NCBI RefSeq assembly: GCF_900182705.1
Contig: NZ_FXTP01000008.1
Location: 62,001-126,000, forward strand
Source: Gracilimonas mengyeensis
GTDB lineage: Bacteria > Bacteroidota > Rhodothermia > Balneolales > Balneolaceae
Length of the DNA: 64,000 nucleotides
Direction of reading: 5' to 3'
The position numbers and the translations under genes are program-made. How positions within the stretch are numbered: the first letter of the stretch is position 1; each line of letters opens with the position of its first letter. The notes under the pieces are model-generated. The model made no database searches and had not been told where the DNA came from. It was given only the letters and a program-made list of their open reading frames with translations. Positions 27,217-36,637 of the stretch are shown here, piece after piece.

Positions 27217-28467
27217 ATGATGCATAGATACTATTTTTTATTCGTTGCTTTGATTTTAACGCTGGCTGGCTGTGCCGATTCCGAAAAACCGGATCAAAAC
27301 GCGCCCCAGCTTGTTTCCAGCTCTACTACGGCTACCGCTCAAAACCAACCCGTAGCGCCGGCGGAAGAAGCAGATAGTACCGATCAAACTAATGCTGTTG
27401 CGGATGACCAAGCCTTAACCTCAACATCCACAAACAGTATTGCTGATTCCCGCCGTAATGCCATCACGAAGGCCGTCAGTGAAGCCGGGAAAGCCGTGGT
27501 AAGCATCACCGTAACCGAACTGCAGCGTGGCTACACCCGGGAATTCGACTCCTTCTTCTTCCGGTATTTTGATGTGCCTGTACAGCGCGAAGTGAAAAGT
27601 GCCGGCTCGGGTTTTATTATCAGTGAAGACGGCTTGGTGTTGACCAATGAGCATGTGGCATCCAAAAACTCCAAAACCATCAAAGTGGTGCTTACAGATG
27701 GCAACACCTACGAAGCCGAATTGGTGGGCGCCGACGAACTCGCCGACATCTCCCTGCTGCGCATCAAAAGTGATCGCGAAAAATTCCCCTATGTTACCTT
27801 TGCCGACTCTGATCAAATCATGGTGGGCGAGTGGGCTATTGCGATGGGCAACCCCTTTGGACTGTTTCATGACGGACAGCCGTCTGTAACCGTGGGCGTG
27901 GTAAGTGCCAAAGAGCGTGATTTCCGTCCCGACCCACAGGAACCGCGCGTGTATGTGGAGATGATTCAAACCGATGCAGCCATCAACCGCGGCAATTCAG
28001 GCGGACCGCTGGTAAACAGCAACGGCGAAGTGATGGGAATGAATGCTTTTATTTTTACCGGGGGGACCAGCGCCGGTTTTGTGGGATTGGGTTTTGCCAT
28101 CCCCAGCAACCGCATTTTGAAGATTGTCTCCCAGCTGAAAGAGTCGGGAAGCGTCTCGCTGGATTACGATCCCGGGATGAAATTTCAACCGGTAACCCGC
28201 GAGCTCATTATGAAATACCGCAACATCCCACGAGTGTTAGGCTTGTTTGTGACCGAGGTAAATAAAAACGGACCGGCTTACGAATCCGGCATTATGCCCG
28301 GTGATGTAATTGTGCAAATTGGCGAGGAGCGCGTAACCAGTGAAATGCACGCATGGGCCCTGATGCGTGAGTACAAGGAAGGCGAGGAGATGGAGCTTCA
28401 TCTCATCCGCGAAAACAAGCAGTATAAAACCACTATGGAGCTAAGGAAGCGCGTGCAAGGCAGGTAG
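27217..28467 (+). CDS. HtrA/DegP-type serine protease with one PDZ domain, lipoprotein
   Basis: 416 residues. Lipobox LTLAGC with the acylated Cys at 19, then a Ser/Thr/Ala/Gln-rich linker to about residue 78. The trypsin-like domain has H146 (LTNEHVAS), D177 (LADISLLRI) and S261 (RGNSGGPLV). A single PDZ domain follows (about 310-405; VTEVNKNGPAYESGIMPGDV). This architecture matches DegP/DegS-like quality-control proteases, here tethered to a membrane facing the periplasm. Two ATG codons in a row could start it (27217 or 27220). The gap upstream (26982-27216) holds a dispersed palindrome. Confidence 0.92.
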   Translation: MMHRYYFLFVALILTLAGCADSEKPDQNAPQLVSSSTTATAQNQPVAPAEEADSTDQTNAVADDQALTSTSTNSIADSRRNAITKAVSEAGKAVVSITVTELQRGYTREFDSFFFRYFDVPVQREVKSAGSGFIISEDGLVLTNEHVASKNSKTIKVVLTDGNTYEAELVGADELADISLLRIKSDREKFPYVTFADSDQIMVGEWAIAMGNPFGLFHDGQPSVTVGVVSAKERDFRPDPQEPRVYVEMIQTDAAINRGNSGGPLVNSNGEVMGMNAFIFTGGTSAGFVGLGFAIPSNRILKIVSQLKESGSVSLDYDPGMKFQPVTRELIMKYRNIPRVLGLFVTEVNKNGPAYESGIMPGDVIVQIGEERVTSEMHAWALMREYKEGEEMELHLIRENKQYKTTMELRKRVQGR

Positions 28468-28551
28468 GGAATATCGAACACTGAACATTCAACATTGAAT
28501 TTCGAAGTTTTTAAGTAGCTCGACTTCACTTTCCCATTTATATAGCCCCTC

Positions 28552-28574
28552 GTTCCTACGCTCTGCGTTGGAAC
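28552..28574. repeat. Imperfect hairpin GTTCCTACGCTCTGCGTTGGAAC
   Basis: Related to the perfect palindrome at 8223. The preceding 28475-28505 (AACACTGAACATTCAACATTGAATTTC) is the common Bacteroidota AT-rich intergenic repeat type. Confidence 0.45.
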
Positions 28575-28634
28575 GTAGAGGTTGCCGACCGCTAAAACCG
28601 TTGCTAAAGTCGAAAGCTTTGCTATATTGGCAGG

Positions 28635-29387
28635 GTGAATACATCCACTGAGGTACATAACGACCACTGCCTGAATTGCGATACCTTGCTAAAGGGCAAT
28701 TACTGCTATCAATGCGGGCAAAAGGCGCAGTCTACCAATGTGCCCATGCGGGAATTTGTGAAGGACGCTGCAGAGACCCTTTTTAATATCGACAACCGGG
28801 TGTTTACAACCATCAAAGACCTGTTTCTTAAGCCTGGATACGTCACTAAAAAATACATTGAAGGCCAGCGAGCACGCTACCTGCCTCCCCTTCGGTTGTA
28901 CATCACCGCCAGCATTCTCTACTTCTTGGTGATATCCCTGGTGGATAGCAACCAGTTTCTTTTAGCAAAAATAAACTTTGGAGGAGAAGAAGATGCTTTT
29001 GGTGATTTTCTCCGGTATTCCATGATTGTTCTGGTTCCGGCTTTCGCCTGGGTGGTGCAATTAGTTCATCGAAAGCAGAAACGGTTTTATGTACAGTTCC
29101 TCATCTTCTCCGTTCACCTCCACGTCATCTGGTTCTTTTTCTTTGGGGTGATTTCGATATGCGACCATACTTTAAATACGATTAGTCTTTCATCTGCCGG
29201 CTCATTCCTGGTAACGGCCGTTTCAAGCCTGGCCAAATTATCGTTTTTTATCTACCTGGTACTTTTTGTAAAAAATGTTTTTGATGAAGGATGGGGCAAG
29301 AGCTTGCTAAAATCCTTCCTCATCATGATGGGCTACAGCCTGTTTATGGCCGCCGTGGTATTCCTGTATCTTTTCTTTTGGCTATAA
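28635..29387 (+). CDS. DUF3667 domain-containing membrane protein
   Basis: 250 residues, GTG start preceded by GGCAGG. The N-terminal zinc ribbon (CLNCDTLLKGNYCYQCGQKA, about 13-32) and the following REFVKDAAETLFNIDNRVFT and TIKDLFLKPGYVTKKYIEGQ are the DUF3667 signature. Then come GQRARYLPPLRLYI and about four to five membrane helices. Function unknown; the family is widespread in Bacteroidota, and the ribbon probably sits on the cytoplasmic side. Confidence 0.88.
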   Translation: MNTSTEVHNDHCLNCDTLLKGNYCYQCGQKAQSTNVPMREFVKDAAETLFNIDNRVFTTIKDLFLKPGYVTKKYIEGQRARYLPPLRLYITASILYFLVISLVDSNQFLLAKINFGGEEDAFGDFLRYSMIVLVPAFAWVVQLVHRKQKRFYVQFLIFSVHLHVIWFFFFGVISICDHTLNTISLSSAGSFLVTAVSSLAKLSFFIYLVLFVKNVFDEGWGKSLLKSFLIMMGYSLFMAAVVFLYLFFWL

Positions 29388-29689
29388 ATTCGACACCGGT
29401 AGTAAAAACTCTCAACACGAAACCCGCTACCTGCAACTCTAACCCCTAATTTTCCCCAGTTCTTCAGATATCTAAGTTTTTAGCGAGGGAAAGTACAGTA
29501 AGGGGATAGACCTCAAGCGAGCAGTGACTTAAGAGAAACAGCCGATATTTTGATATTACTCCGCGTTCGAACGCATTGGTAACCATAGCTCAACCCGAAA
29601 CACTGGATCTGCTTCTTGCAACTCACTCTCACAACTCGTTCCAATTCTGATTATCTTCATTCAAAAATAATTCAACTCTTTTTACCCTT
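29388..29689. other. 302-base gap
   Basis: No gene, clear terminator or conserved repeat recognised; AT-rich low-information sequence with a short AACTCTCAACACGAAACCCG stretch of the type scattered in Bacteroidota intergenic regions. Confidence 0.4.
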
Positions 29690-30232
29690 ATGATTTACGA
29701 ATTTCTGAAACGCACTCCCGAGTTTGATGACACTGTTTTTGTGGCACCCAGCGCCGACATTATCGGGGATGTGAGCTTTGGCAAAGAATGCAGCGTGTGG
29801 TTCAACGTCACCATTCGCGGTGATGTAAACTACATCCAGCTTGGTGATCGCAGCAATGTGCAGGATAACGTCTGCATCCACGTGATGAACCAAACCGGCC
29901 CCACCATCATTGGCAATGAAGTAACCATTGGTCATGGCGCCGTGGTGCACGGATGCACCATCAAAGACCGCGTGTTGATAGGCATCAACGCAACTATTTT
30001 GGATGAAGTAGTGATTGAACCGGATGTGATTGTGGCCGCCGGAACCCTGGTGCCTCCCGGAAAAACCCTGGAAAGCGGCTACATGTACATGGGCTCACCT
30101 GCTAAAAAAGCCCGCAAACTCACGGAAGAAGAACTGGCCTCCATCCCCAAATACGCTGATAACTACGTGAAGTACTCCCGCGCCTACCAGCAAAAAGACA
30201 CCTACGACGAAAACCCTTTCTACTCTAAGTAA
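29690..30232 (+). CDS. Gamma-type carbonic anhydrase family protein
   Basis: 180 residues of left-handed beta-helix hexapeptide repeats. Zinc-site candidates are in DNVCIHVMNQ (H near 64) and TIGHGAVVHGC (H near 84 and 89), the three-histidine pattern of gamma-carbonic anhydrases, together with NVTIRGDVNYIQLGDRSNVQ. Homologues include YrdA and PaaY; real CO2-hydration activity varies in the family. Length is normal. The gene appears monocistronic with hemW 78 bases downstream, the gap holding an AATTCAAAATTCATAAATTC repeat. Confidence 0.9.
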   Translation: MIYEFLKRTPEFDDTVFVAPSADIIGDVSFGKECSVWFNVTIRGDVNYIQLGDRSNVQDNVCIHVMNQTGPTIIGNEVTIGHGAVVHGCTIKDRVLIGINATILDEVVIEPDVIVAAGTLVPPGKTLESGYMYMGSPAKKARKLTEEELASIPKYADNYVKYSRAYQQKDTYDENPFYSK

Positions 30233-30310
30233 TTGGAAATGCTGAATTATGAATGCTGAATTTGTACTGGACCATTCCTCAATCATAATTCAAAATTCAT
30301 AAATTCAACT

Positions 30311-31450
30311 ATGAGCGGCCTCTATATTCACATTCCTTTTTGTAAGCAGGCGTGCTCGTACTGTGATTTTTACTTTGTGACCCGTCATCAGCAGAAGCAG
30401 AATTTTGTGGATGAGCTGCTGAGAGAGATTCGGTCTAAGAAAGATAGCCGGTTCACCCATGAAGCAGTTCGCACAATCTATTTTGGAGGAGGAACGCCTT
30501 CACTGCTTTCACCCCAACAGGTGGAAGACATTCTGCAGGCCATAGACGAAACCTTTGAGGTGGCACTGGAGGAAATCACCCTGGAGATGAACCCGGATGA
30601 TGTAAGCCGGGAATATTTGGCGGGATTGAAATCTGCGGGCATCAACCGCGCCAGTATGGGCGTACAAAGTTTTGATGCCGACCTGCTGGATTTCATGCAT
30701 CGTGCTCATACCTCAGACGAAGCCCTTCGCTGTCTGGAAATTCTCGCCGTTTCCGACTTTGAAGTCTTTACAACGGATTTGATTTACGGCAACCCCAAAC
30801 AATCTCTGGACATGCTGGAGCGAGATATCGATACGTTGCTGCAGTTTAATCCTCCGCATATCTCAGCCTACTCTCTGACGGTGGAACCACGTACCCGTCT
30901 TGGTAAACAGGTAGAACTGGGACGCATCGCCCCGCCCGAAGACGACGTAGTAGCCGATCACTTTGATTTGGTGGTGGAAAAACTGGCAGAAGCCGGTATT
31001 CAGCAATACGAAGTCAGCAATTACGCCAAACCGGGCAGCGAAGCCGTGCATAACTCCAGCTACTGGAGTCATGAAAATTATCTTGGGCTGGGTCCGGCTG
31101 CCCATTCTTTTTGGTGGGATGAAGACCTGGAAACGGCTCATCGCTGGAGTAATAAGCCGGACTTAAACCACTACCTGGAAAGCGGATGGACATCACCCCA
31201 CGATAAAGAAAAGCTGAGACTGCCCACCTTAGCCGAAGAGCGACTGATGCTCGGACTAAGAACGGCTAAAGGTATCACATTGGAGGAACTGAAGCAGCGG
31301 TATGAGTTCACCTTCTCCCCAAAACAAAAAGCCTACCTGCAACAAATGGAAAAGCAGGGTAAAGTTGAAACCGGTGAACGCGTACGCCTGACCAAACAAG
31401 GCCTCAAAATCGCGGATGCCATTCTGCTGGATTTGGTAACGGCAGCATAG
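30311..31450 (+). CDS. hemW: Radical SAM heme chaperone HemW
   Basis: 379 residues. The motif YIHIPFCKQACSYCDF carries the three cluster cysteines C11, C15 and C18 in the CxxxCxxC order used by HemW and HemN. YFGGGTPSLL, ITLEMNPDDV, SMGVQSFD and QYEVSNYAKPGSEAVHN are further family elements. The C-terminal HemN domain follows (LRTAKGITLEEL). The order and lack of HemN-specific N-terminal extension argue for HemW, which delivers heme, rather than coproporphyrinogen dehydrogenase. Confidence 0.93.
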   Translation: MSGLYIHIPFCKQACSYCDFYFVTRHQQKQNFVDELLREIRSKKDSRFTHEAVRTIYFGGGTPSLLSPQQVEDILQAIDETFEVALEEITLEMNPDDVSREYLAGLKSAGINRASMGVQSFDADLLDFMHRAHTSDEALRCLEILAVSDFEVFTTDLIYGNPKQSLDMLERDIDTLLQFNPPHISAYSLTVEPRTRLGKQVELGRIAPPEDDVVADHFDLVVEKLAEAGIQQYEVSNYAKPGSEAVHNSSYWSHENYLGLGPAAHSFWWDEDLETAHRWSNKPDLNHYLESGWTSPHDKEKLRLPTLAEERLMLGLRTAKGITLEELKQRYEFTFSPKQKAYLQQMEKQGKVETGERVRLTKQGLKIADAILLDLVTAA

Positions 31451-31514
31451 TGTTGAGTTGTTAGTTTGCCAAACACAACACTAAAACCTAAAACCTCACC
31501 ACTAAAAACTCTTT

Positions 31515-32570
31515 TCACTGTCGCGATTGCCTTTCCCACTTCTCTGCAAAGCGGGCGTATTCCTCAGCCTTCTCCGTTTTTCCTGCCCTTTGGTAAGCTT
31601 CTGAAACCATCGTGGAGGCCAAAGCCAGCCGCTGGTAATCATTGCTTGTAGGGGTTGCTACTGTGCCTTCCAGCTCGGGCACCTCAAGTCCCATACTTGG
31701 ATACAGCTGATCGGGATCGTCTTCCAGAGTTTCGTTGGCTTGGAATAGCAGCGGCCAAAAGCCGGATTCCCCATACACTTTTTCAGCAATCACCCAATAC
31801 CATTCGCCCGATTCTACTTGGTAAGTTTCCGGCGTATCAACCGATCCGGTAGCCCTTTGTTCAGTAGTTTCCGGATTTTCTGGCAAACTATCACTTTGGG
31901 GCTCGGTGGCTTGTGGCGAATCCGCTTGTCCGACCTGTTCTGTGTTGGTTTCCTCCGAATTCTCTTCCATGGCCACATCATCCATAGTTTCGGTGGCTTC
32001 AGGCGTCTGAGGAGTTTCTATCGCGGCCTGATCGGTGGCCGGAGTCTCCTCATCAGCCGTCATCAAAAACCAGCCGGAGGCCAAAGCTACAATCACTAAC
32101 AGCAGCAATGCTGCAATCATAAGCCCTGAATTATCATTGTCTTTTTTGCGGGAAGATGGAGAGACGGGCTCCTTTTTCGCCTCAGCCTCTTTAGGTGGAG
32201 GAGTTACTTCCGATTCTTGCTCATCTGTACCGGATTCTTCTTCCAATAGTTCGGTTTCAAGATGGGCAAAAGGTGCATTTACGCGTTCACGCAGAGGTTT
32301 ATACGCGGAGAAATTCACGCGTTTATGTGCCGGGATGGTAATAGGCTCGCCGGTTTGGGGATTTTGTCCCTGACGCTCGGCCACTTCCTTCACCGTAAAA
32401 CTACCAAAATTGGTGATTACAGCCTTGCCGTTTTCATCCAGATCTTGTTTCGCAAGGCCTATCACCCCTTTGATAAACTCCTCGCTCTTACTCTTGCTAA
32501 AGCCGGTTTTCCTAGATAGTGCCTCTACAATTTCCGTGTACGTAACCTTATTGCTCATCCTCGCCCTCAT
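31515..32570 (-). CDS. HU-type DNA-binding domain fused to a membrane segment and a LysM-like domain
   Basis: 351 residues from the ATG at 32570; an ATG at 32558 (MSNKVTYTEI) overlapping the upstream gene by 11 bases is equally likely. Residues 5-97 are a full HU/IHF domain (ENGKAVITNFGSFTVKEVAE, RQGQNPQTGEPITIPAHKRV, VNFSAYKPLRERVN). A charged linker ends in RKKDNDNSG before one membrane helix (about 149-170). An E/T/Q/P-rich stretch (171-245) then leads to a LysM-like domain (about 249-300: YQVESGEWYWVIAEKVYGES, FWPLLFQAN, MGLEVP). A helical tail closes the protein. By the positive-inside rule HU faces the cytoplasm and LysM the periplasm, so it could link the nucleoid to the cell wall. Downstream gene of a two-gene HU operon. 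Confidence 0.85.
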   Translation of the reverse strand: MRARMSNKVTYTEIVEALSRKTGFSKSKSEEFIKGVIGLAKQDLDENGKAVITNFGSFTVKEVAERQGQNPQTGEPITIPAHKRVNFSAYKPLRERVNAPFAHLETELLEEESGTDEQESEVTPPPKEAEAKKEPVSPSSRKKDNDNSGLMIAALLLLVIVALASGWFLMTADEETPATDQAAIETPQTPEATETMDDVAMEENSEETNTEQVGQADSPQATEPQSDSLPENPETTEQRATGSVDTPETYQVESGEWYWVIAEKVYGESGFWPLLFQANETLEDDPDQLYPSMGLEVPELEGTVATPTSNDYQRLALASTMVSEAYQRAGKTEKAEEYARFAEKWERQSRQ

Positions 32571-32838
32571 TTAATTCATCACGCAGCACACTGCTTTGCT
32601 TAAAATGCACCACCTTTTTGGGCGGTATCTTCATCATTTGCTGGTAATGTGGATTATAGGATTTGTGTTCCGTCCTCACTTCAGCATGGAAGCTTCCCAA
32701 GCCCGGCAAGGTAAAGCCACGGTTGTTGGATAACAGGGTAATCATGCCCTCCACAAAAGAATCGTACAGCTGATCGGTTTCCTCCTGCGTCAGATCTAAT
32801 TCTTCTGCAAGTTGTTTTATTACGTCGGCTTTGGTCAT
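32548..32838 (-). CDS. HU-family DNA-binding protein
   Basis: 96 residues, normal HU/IHF size. The fold order is MTKADVIKQLAEELDLTQEE, LYDSFVEGMITLL, FTLPGLGSFHAEVRTEHKSY and PPKKVVHFKQSSVLRDELN. The DNA-intercalating arm is atypical (HKSYNPHYQQMMKIPPKK instead of the usual RNPxTG), so binding mode may differ. Its end overlaps the membrane-anchored HU gene, so both are probably translated from one mRNA and could form heterodimers. Confidence 0.85.
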   Translation of the reverse strand: MTKADVIKQLAEELDLTQEETDQLYDSFVEGMITLLSNNRGFTLPGLGSFHAEVRTEHKSYNPHYQQMMKIPPKKVVHFKQSSVLRDELNEGEDEQ

Positions 32839-33011
32839 AGCGAATCCGTCTTTAAGTCCTTTGGATTAGGGAATAAATGCCAATTGCGGCAAATAAGCAA
32901 TTATTGGACTTTTGTGGTTACGCAAAGTATGTGGAACAAGTAGCAAATACTTGAATGAAGTGTGCCGTATATCCTTATTTCCTTATCCACTTATCTCCTT
33001 TTCCCTCAAAA

Positions 33012-34445
33012 CTACTTCATCAGCGTCATTTTACGGGTGAGTGCCGTTTGACCGGCACGCAGGCGATAAATGTATAAACCACTGGAAAGACCGGCCCCGT
33101 CAAAACGTACGGTATGAGGTCCGGCTTGTCTTTGGCCGTTGGCCAACACCGCTACTTCCTGCCCCAGCATGTTGTAGACTCTCAGGTCAACCTCTGCCAC
33201 ATTGGGAAGTTGATAGGTTATTTCTGTGGATGGATTAAAAGGATTGGGATAATTTTGTTGAAGCTTTATGGCGTTTGGCCCCTGGCTGTTTTGTTCGGTG
33301 CTGGTGGCTAATGATTCAAACGTGTAGATATTGCCGTCAAAGCCGCCAAAGTAGAGTTCTTGGTTTTGATCTTCCCCAAACATAATAAGCAAGCCGCCAC
33401 CAAGATTATCAATCAGCTGATTATCCGAAGCCGTTTCTCCATCCCAGGCCAACGACCAAAGATTGCCGGACACAAAATCGCCATAAACGTAGCGTCCATA
33501 TAAGTCAGGGATATCTTCCCCGCGGTATACAAATCCTCCAGTGATTGAACCACCTTCCGAACGACCGTATTCATATACAGGAAGCTCTCTTCCTTCGGTT
33601 TCACACCCATCCGATGGTTCGTAGCACAAGCTTCCTTCCATGGTATTCCAGCCATAATTCAGGCCTTTTTCCACCACATCAATTTCTTCGCGGGTGGATT
33701 GCCCCACGTCTCCAACCCAAAGCTCGCCTGTTTCCGCGTCAAAACTAAACCGGTAGGGATTACGAAGTCCATATGCATAAATTTCTTCCCGGTATCCTTC
33801 ACTGTTGTCAACAAAAGGATTATCTGCAGGGATGCCGTAATTAAGGTCGCCTTCGGTTTCATCCACATCAATCCGCAAAATAGAGCCTAACAAAGTAGTG
33901 CGGTCCTCGCCGTTATCTTCCGGATCTCCACCGCTGCCTCCGTCGCCAAGAGCGATATACAGGTAGCCGTCGGGACCAAAGCGAATTTGCCCGGCGTTAT
34001 GGTTGGTATAGGGTTGATCCACTTCTAACAACACCTGTTCTGTGCCTTCATCAGCGGCCCCACCTGCCTCAGGGACTTCAAAACGGGACACCACCGAACG
34101 GAAAGGATCGGCCGCTGTGTAATAGACATACACATAAAGATTGTTCTCATAATCAGGATGAAAGGCAAAACCCAGCAAGCCTCCTTCCCCTGTCGTTTCT
34201 ACCTGATCTGAAATATCCAGAAATTCGGTTGTTTCAGATGCGCCTGAACTATTCTCAAAGAACACTATCTGTCCGCTCCGTTCGGCCACAAACACCCGTG
34301 AATCACTTTCCATAGCGTATTGGTAATCAATAGGGGCGTTAAAACTGAGGTTGGGATAAGCATTTACTACCTCGAATTGGGCAGAAGCATTTACAGAGAT
34401 CAGCGCAAAAATAACTACGAACAGGAAGTAATACAGTCGTTTCAT
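33012..34445 (-). CDS. Secreted PQQ-type sugar (glucose/sorbosone) dehydrogenase with T9SS sorting domain
   Basis: 477 residues from the ATG at 34445, chosen because it directly precedes a signal peptide (KRLYYFLFVVIFALISVNASA) and follows AAAGGT; an in-frame start at 34532 adds 29 residues without signal character. The beta-propeller carries NHNAGQIRFGPDGYLYIALG, GDGGSGGDPEDNGEDRTTLLG, YAYGLRNPYRFSFD, ELWVGDVGQSTREEID and GLNYGWNTMEGSLCY, the soluble aldose sugar dehydrogenase family. These oxidise sugars with PQQ and calcium. The C-terminus (NYPNPFNPSTEITYQLP...MTLMK) is a Type IX type A sorting domain, so the enzyme is exported to the surface. Confidence 0.9.
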   Translation of the reverse strand: MKRLYYFLFVVIFALISVNASAQFEVVNAYPNLSFNAPIDYQYAMESDSRVFVAERSGQIVFFENSSGASETTEFLDISDQVETTGEGGLLGFAFHPDYENNLYVYVYYTAADPFRSVVSRFEVPEAGGAADEGTEQVLLEVDQPYTNHNAGQIRFGPDGYLYIALGDGGSGGDPEDNGEDRTTLLGSILRIDVDETEGDLNYGIPADNPFVDNSEGYREEIYAYGLRNPYRFSFDAETGELWVGDVGQSTREEIDVVEKGLNYGWNTMEGSLCYEPSDGCETEGRELPVYEYGRSEGGSITGGFVYRGEDIPDLYGRYVYGDFVSGNLWSLAWDGETASDNQLIDNLGGGLLIMFGEDQNQELYFGGFDGNIYTFESLATSTEQNSQGPNAIKLQQNYPNPFNPSTEITYQLPNVAEVDLRVYNMLGQEVAVLANGQRQAGPHTVRFDGAGLSSGLYIYRLRAGQTALTRKMTLMK

Positions 34446-34615
34446 AGGCATACCTTTTGTTAGCTTGTATAGATCTAACACATTTAATGCCAATATGTTT
34501 CCCTTACGACTACGGCTATAAAATTCTAACAATATTTAGTAAAAATAAGCCGGCGTGAAGATGACTTTTACCGATTACACATACTTGTCGCAAAAACAAC
34601 TTTTGGGATATCGTC

Positions 34616-35194
34616 TTATCCTTCAAAAGAAATGTCTTTCGGCTGATTTTGCTGCCACCAGTGCCAGGCCCGTAACAAACAGATCACAGTTTTACCATCA
34701 TTGATTTCTCCAGTATGTACCATTTCAATAGCCTCCGAAAATGGGATGCGGTGGCGGGTAACGAACTCATCTTCATCCACTTTCTGAGGAACAGATTCCA
34801 GGTTCCAGCCGGTATAGATATGTATCACTTCGTCCGAATATCCGATGCCTGGGTAGAAATGTCCTACGTATGCATAGTCACCTGTTGTAACTCCCGCTTC
34901 TTCTTCCAGTTCACGCATAGCGGTGGTATCTTCGGTTTCACCGGCATCAATTTTACCGGCAGGCACTTCCCAGAAAATCTGGCCAACGGGGTAGCGAAAC
35001 TGCCTTAAAAGCATGATGTCGCCGTTTTCATACACCGGAACTACCGCACAGGCGCCAGGATGTTTGATCCATTCGCGGGATGAAGTGCTGCCGTCGGGCA
35101 GGCGGGCTTCATCATAAAAAACGTGGAGCAGCTTGCCGTTAAAAACTTCTTTTGAGCTTTCCTTGTGTTCAACCAATAATTTGTGGTCGTTCAT
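34616..35194 (-). CDS. NUDIX hydrolase, ADP-ribose pyrophosphatase type
   Basis: 192 residues. The NUDIX box is exact: G at GKIDAGE, then E, seven residues and RELEEEAGV, matching Gx5Ex7REUxEExGU. Upstream FRYPVGQIFWEVPAG and downstream FYPGIGYSDEVIHIYTGWNL fit the ADP-ribose/NudF subgroup, which hydrolyses ADP-ribose to AMP and ribose 5-phosphate. Substrate assignment is by resemblance only. Divergent from the CDP-alcohol phosphotransferase gene, 62 bases apart. Confidence 0.88.
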   Translation of the reverse strand: MNDHKLLVEHKESSKEVFNGKLLHVFYDEARLPDGSTSSREWIKHPGACAVVPVYENGDIMLLRQFRYPVGQIFWEVPAGKIDAGETEDTTAMRELEEEAGVTTGDYAYVGHFYPGIGYSDEVIHIYTGWNLESVPQKVDEDEFVTRHRIPFSEAIEMVHTGEINDGKTVICLLRAWHWWQQNQPKDISFEG

Positions 35195-35256
35195 GGTGGT
35201 TTTAGAGACTTAAGGACTGTAAATTTGAAGCGCAATATCGCAAATAAAAACAAGCT

Positions 35257-35850
35257 TTGGCCACAACCACAAAAAATATTGACGGAAAAAAGGTACAGGT
35301 AACAGGTCGGTTTTTTACTTGGTCCAATATGATGTCTTTTTCACGGATCCTGGTAGCCTTCCCAATTGTGTACATTCACTATCATAATGATTTTGAAGTG
35401 AATAACGCCATTTATGCGCTTATTCTATACGGCGTGCTCTCGGATTATCTGGACGGATTCATTGCCCGCCAAACTAATACCATCTCAGAAGTGGGTAAAA
35501 TGATTGACCCGGTTGCCGACAAGTTGTGTGCCCTGGTTTTATTTATTTACACCGTTTGGATTGGCTGGATCCCCCTTTGGTTCCTGCTTTTTGCCATGGC
35601 ACGCGACATCTCCATTATGGTGGGTTCTTACTACATCAAGAAAAAATACGATAAAGTGGCTATGGCTATCATGTCAGGTAAGATTTCAGTGAATGTACTG
35701 GCCTTATACTGGATCGCGGTGTTCTTTTTTCCTGAAGCCCAAAACGTGCATCTCTTCCTGATGGCCTCTTCGGTAACCCTGATGGTGATTTCATGGGTGG
35801 ATTATTTTAACCGCTACCGGTTGATTATGAGCGGGGCTGAGTTTAATTAG
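35257..35850 (+). CDS. CDP-alcohol phosphatidyltransferase family protein
   Basis: 197 residues. The signature is complete: DYLDGFIARQTNTISEVGKM followed by IDPVADK, i.e. DGx2ARx8Gx3Dx3D. About five membrane helices. The family transfers a phosphatidyl group from CDP-diacylglycerol to an alcohol; similarity to PgsA (phosphatidylglycerophosphate synthase) is likely, but the acceptor is not proven. The start is a TTG at 35257 without clear ribosome binding site; the ATG codons at 35329/35332 would cut into the first conserved helix, so TTG is preferred. Confidence 0.85.
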   Translation: MATTTKNIDGKKVQVTGRFFTWSNMMSFSRILVAFPIVYIHYHNDFEVNNAIYALILYGVLSDYLDGFIARQTNTISEVGKMIDPVADKLCALVLFIYTVWIGWIPLWFLLFAMARDISIMVGSYYIKKKYDKVAMAIMSGKISVNVLALYWIAVFFFPEAQNVHLFLMASSVTLMVISWVDYFNRYRLIMSGAEFN

Positions 35851-35920
35851 CCTGGGTTCGATATAAAACACGTCATTGCTATAGACGTTAGATAATTCGA
35901 GGACATAATTTTGTCAGAAA

Positions 35921-36238
35921 ACCCCGAATGGGGTCAAACAACAATAGCCCCGGGTAAGCCTGTTTAGGCTTACCCGCTTGCGGGGAGCAAACAGACGCAA
36001 CCCGGGGTTCTGAGAATAAGAAAAACAAGCTTCGCCCCTTAGCGGATGGAATATCTTTGATCGACGAAGCTTTGGCAATCAATCCCCAAAAAGCTTTGGT
36101 CGGCCAACCCTCGGCAGCCATTCATGCCTCAATACCATCTAAGCTTCGGGTTCTTCTTTGTGGGGTAGCCAACCCAGGGCTGCATCCACTTGCGTGGATT
36201 TACCCTGGGCTATTGATGTGCGTTCCCATTCGGGGACG
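35921..36238. repeat. Intergenic repeat family B, copy 1 (long inverted structure)
   Basis: Starts ACCCCGAATGGGGTCAAACA, then AATAGCCCCGGGTAAGCCTG, and ends with the inverted counterparts CCCTGGGCTATTGATGTGCG and CCCATTCGGGGAC. The middle contains AAGCTTCGCCCC and CGAAGCTTTGGCA. The same arrangement and orientation recur at 41317-41635. The remaining gap to 36637 holds no gene that I can support; 36460-36600 resembles dispersed bacterial repeat sequence. Confidence 0.75.
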
Positions 36239-36637
36239 GTAAGAAAATGGTCATTAAAATATCTAACATCTACAATTGCGAAGTATTCAGCGACCGTATG
36301 GGAGCAAATACCGAGCCTGTGCTGCACACTAGTGTCGGTAGCAATTTCCCGGATTATACCTCTGAGCGTTGTTTGGGAGATCGTTTCGTCTAAAGAAATT
36401 GTAGTTCAATTTAAACAAATGGCCTCCTCGCGAAGACCGGGAGGGGGACTAATTCTCTAAAACCACCTTTCCATCCACAAAAACCTCGCCATCCCCGGCT
36501 CAGACCAAGGATCTCCTAAAAAAGATTGGATATCGAAAATTGGAGATCCCGCATCTTCGCATTCGATACGTGCGGAATGACTTGAAAGCAAAGTACCCTT
36601 ACAAGAAATAATTCTTATAACAGAATCAAAAAATCGC

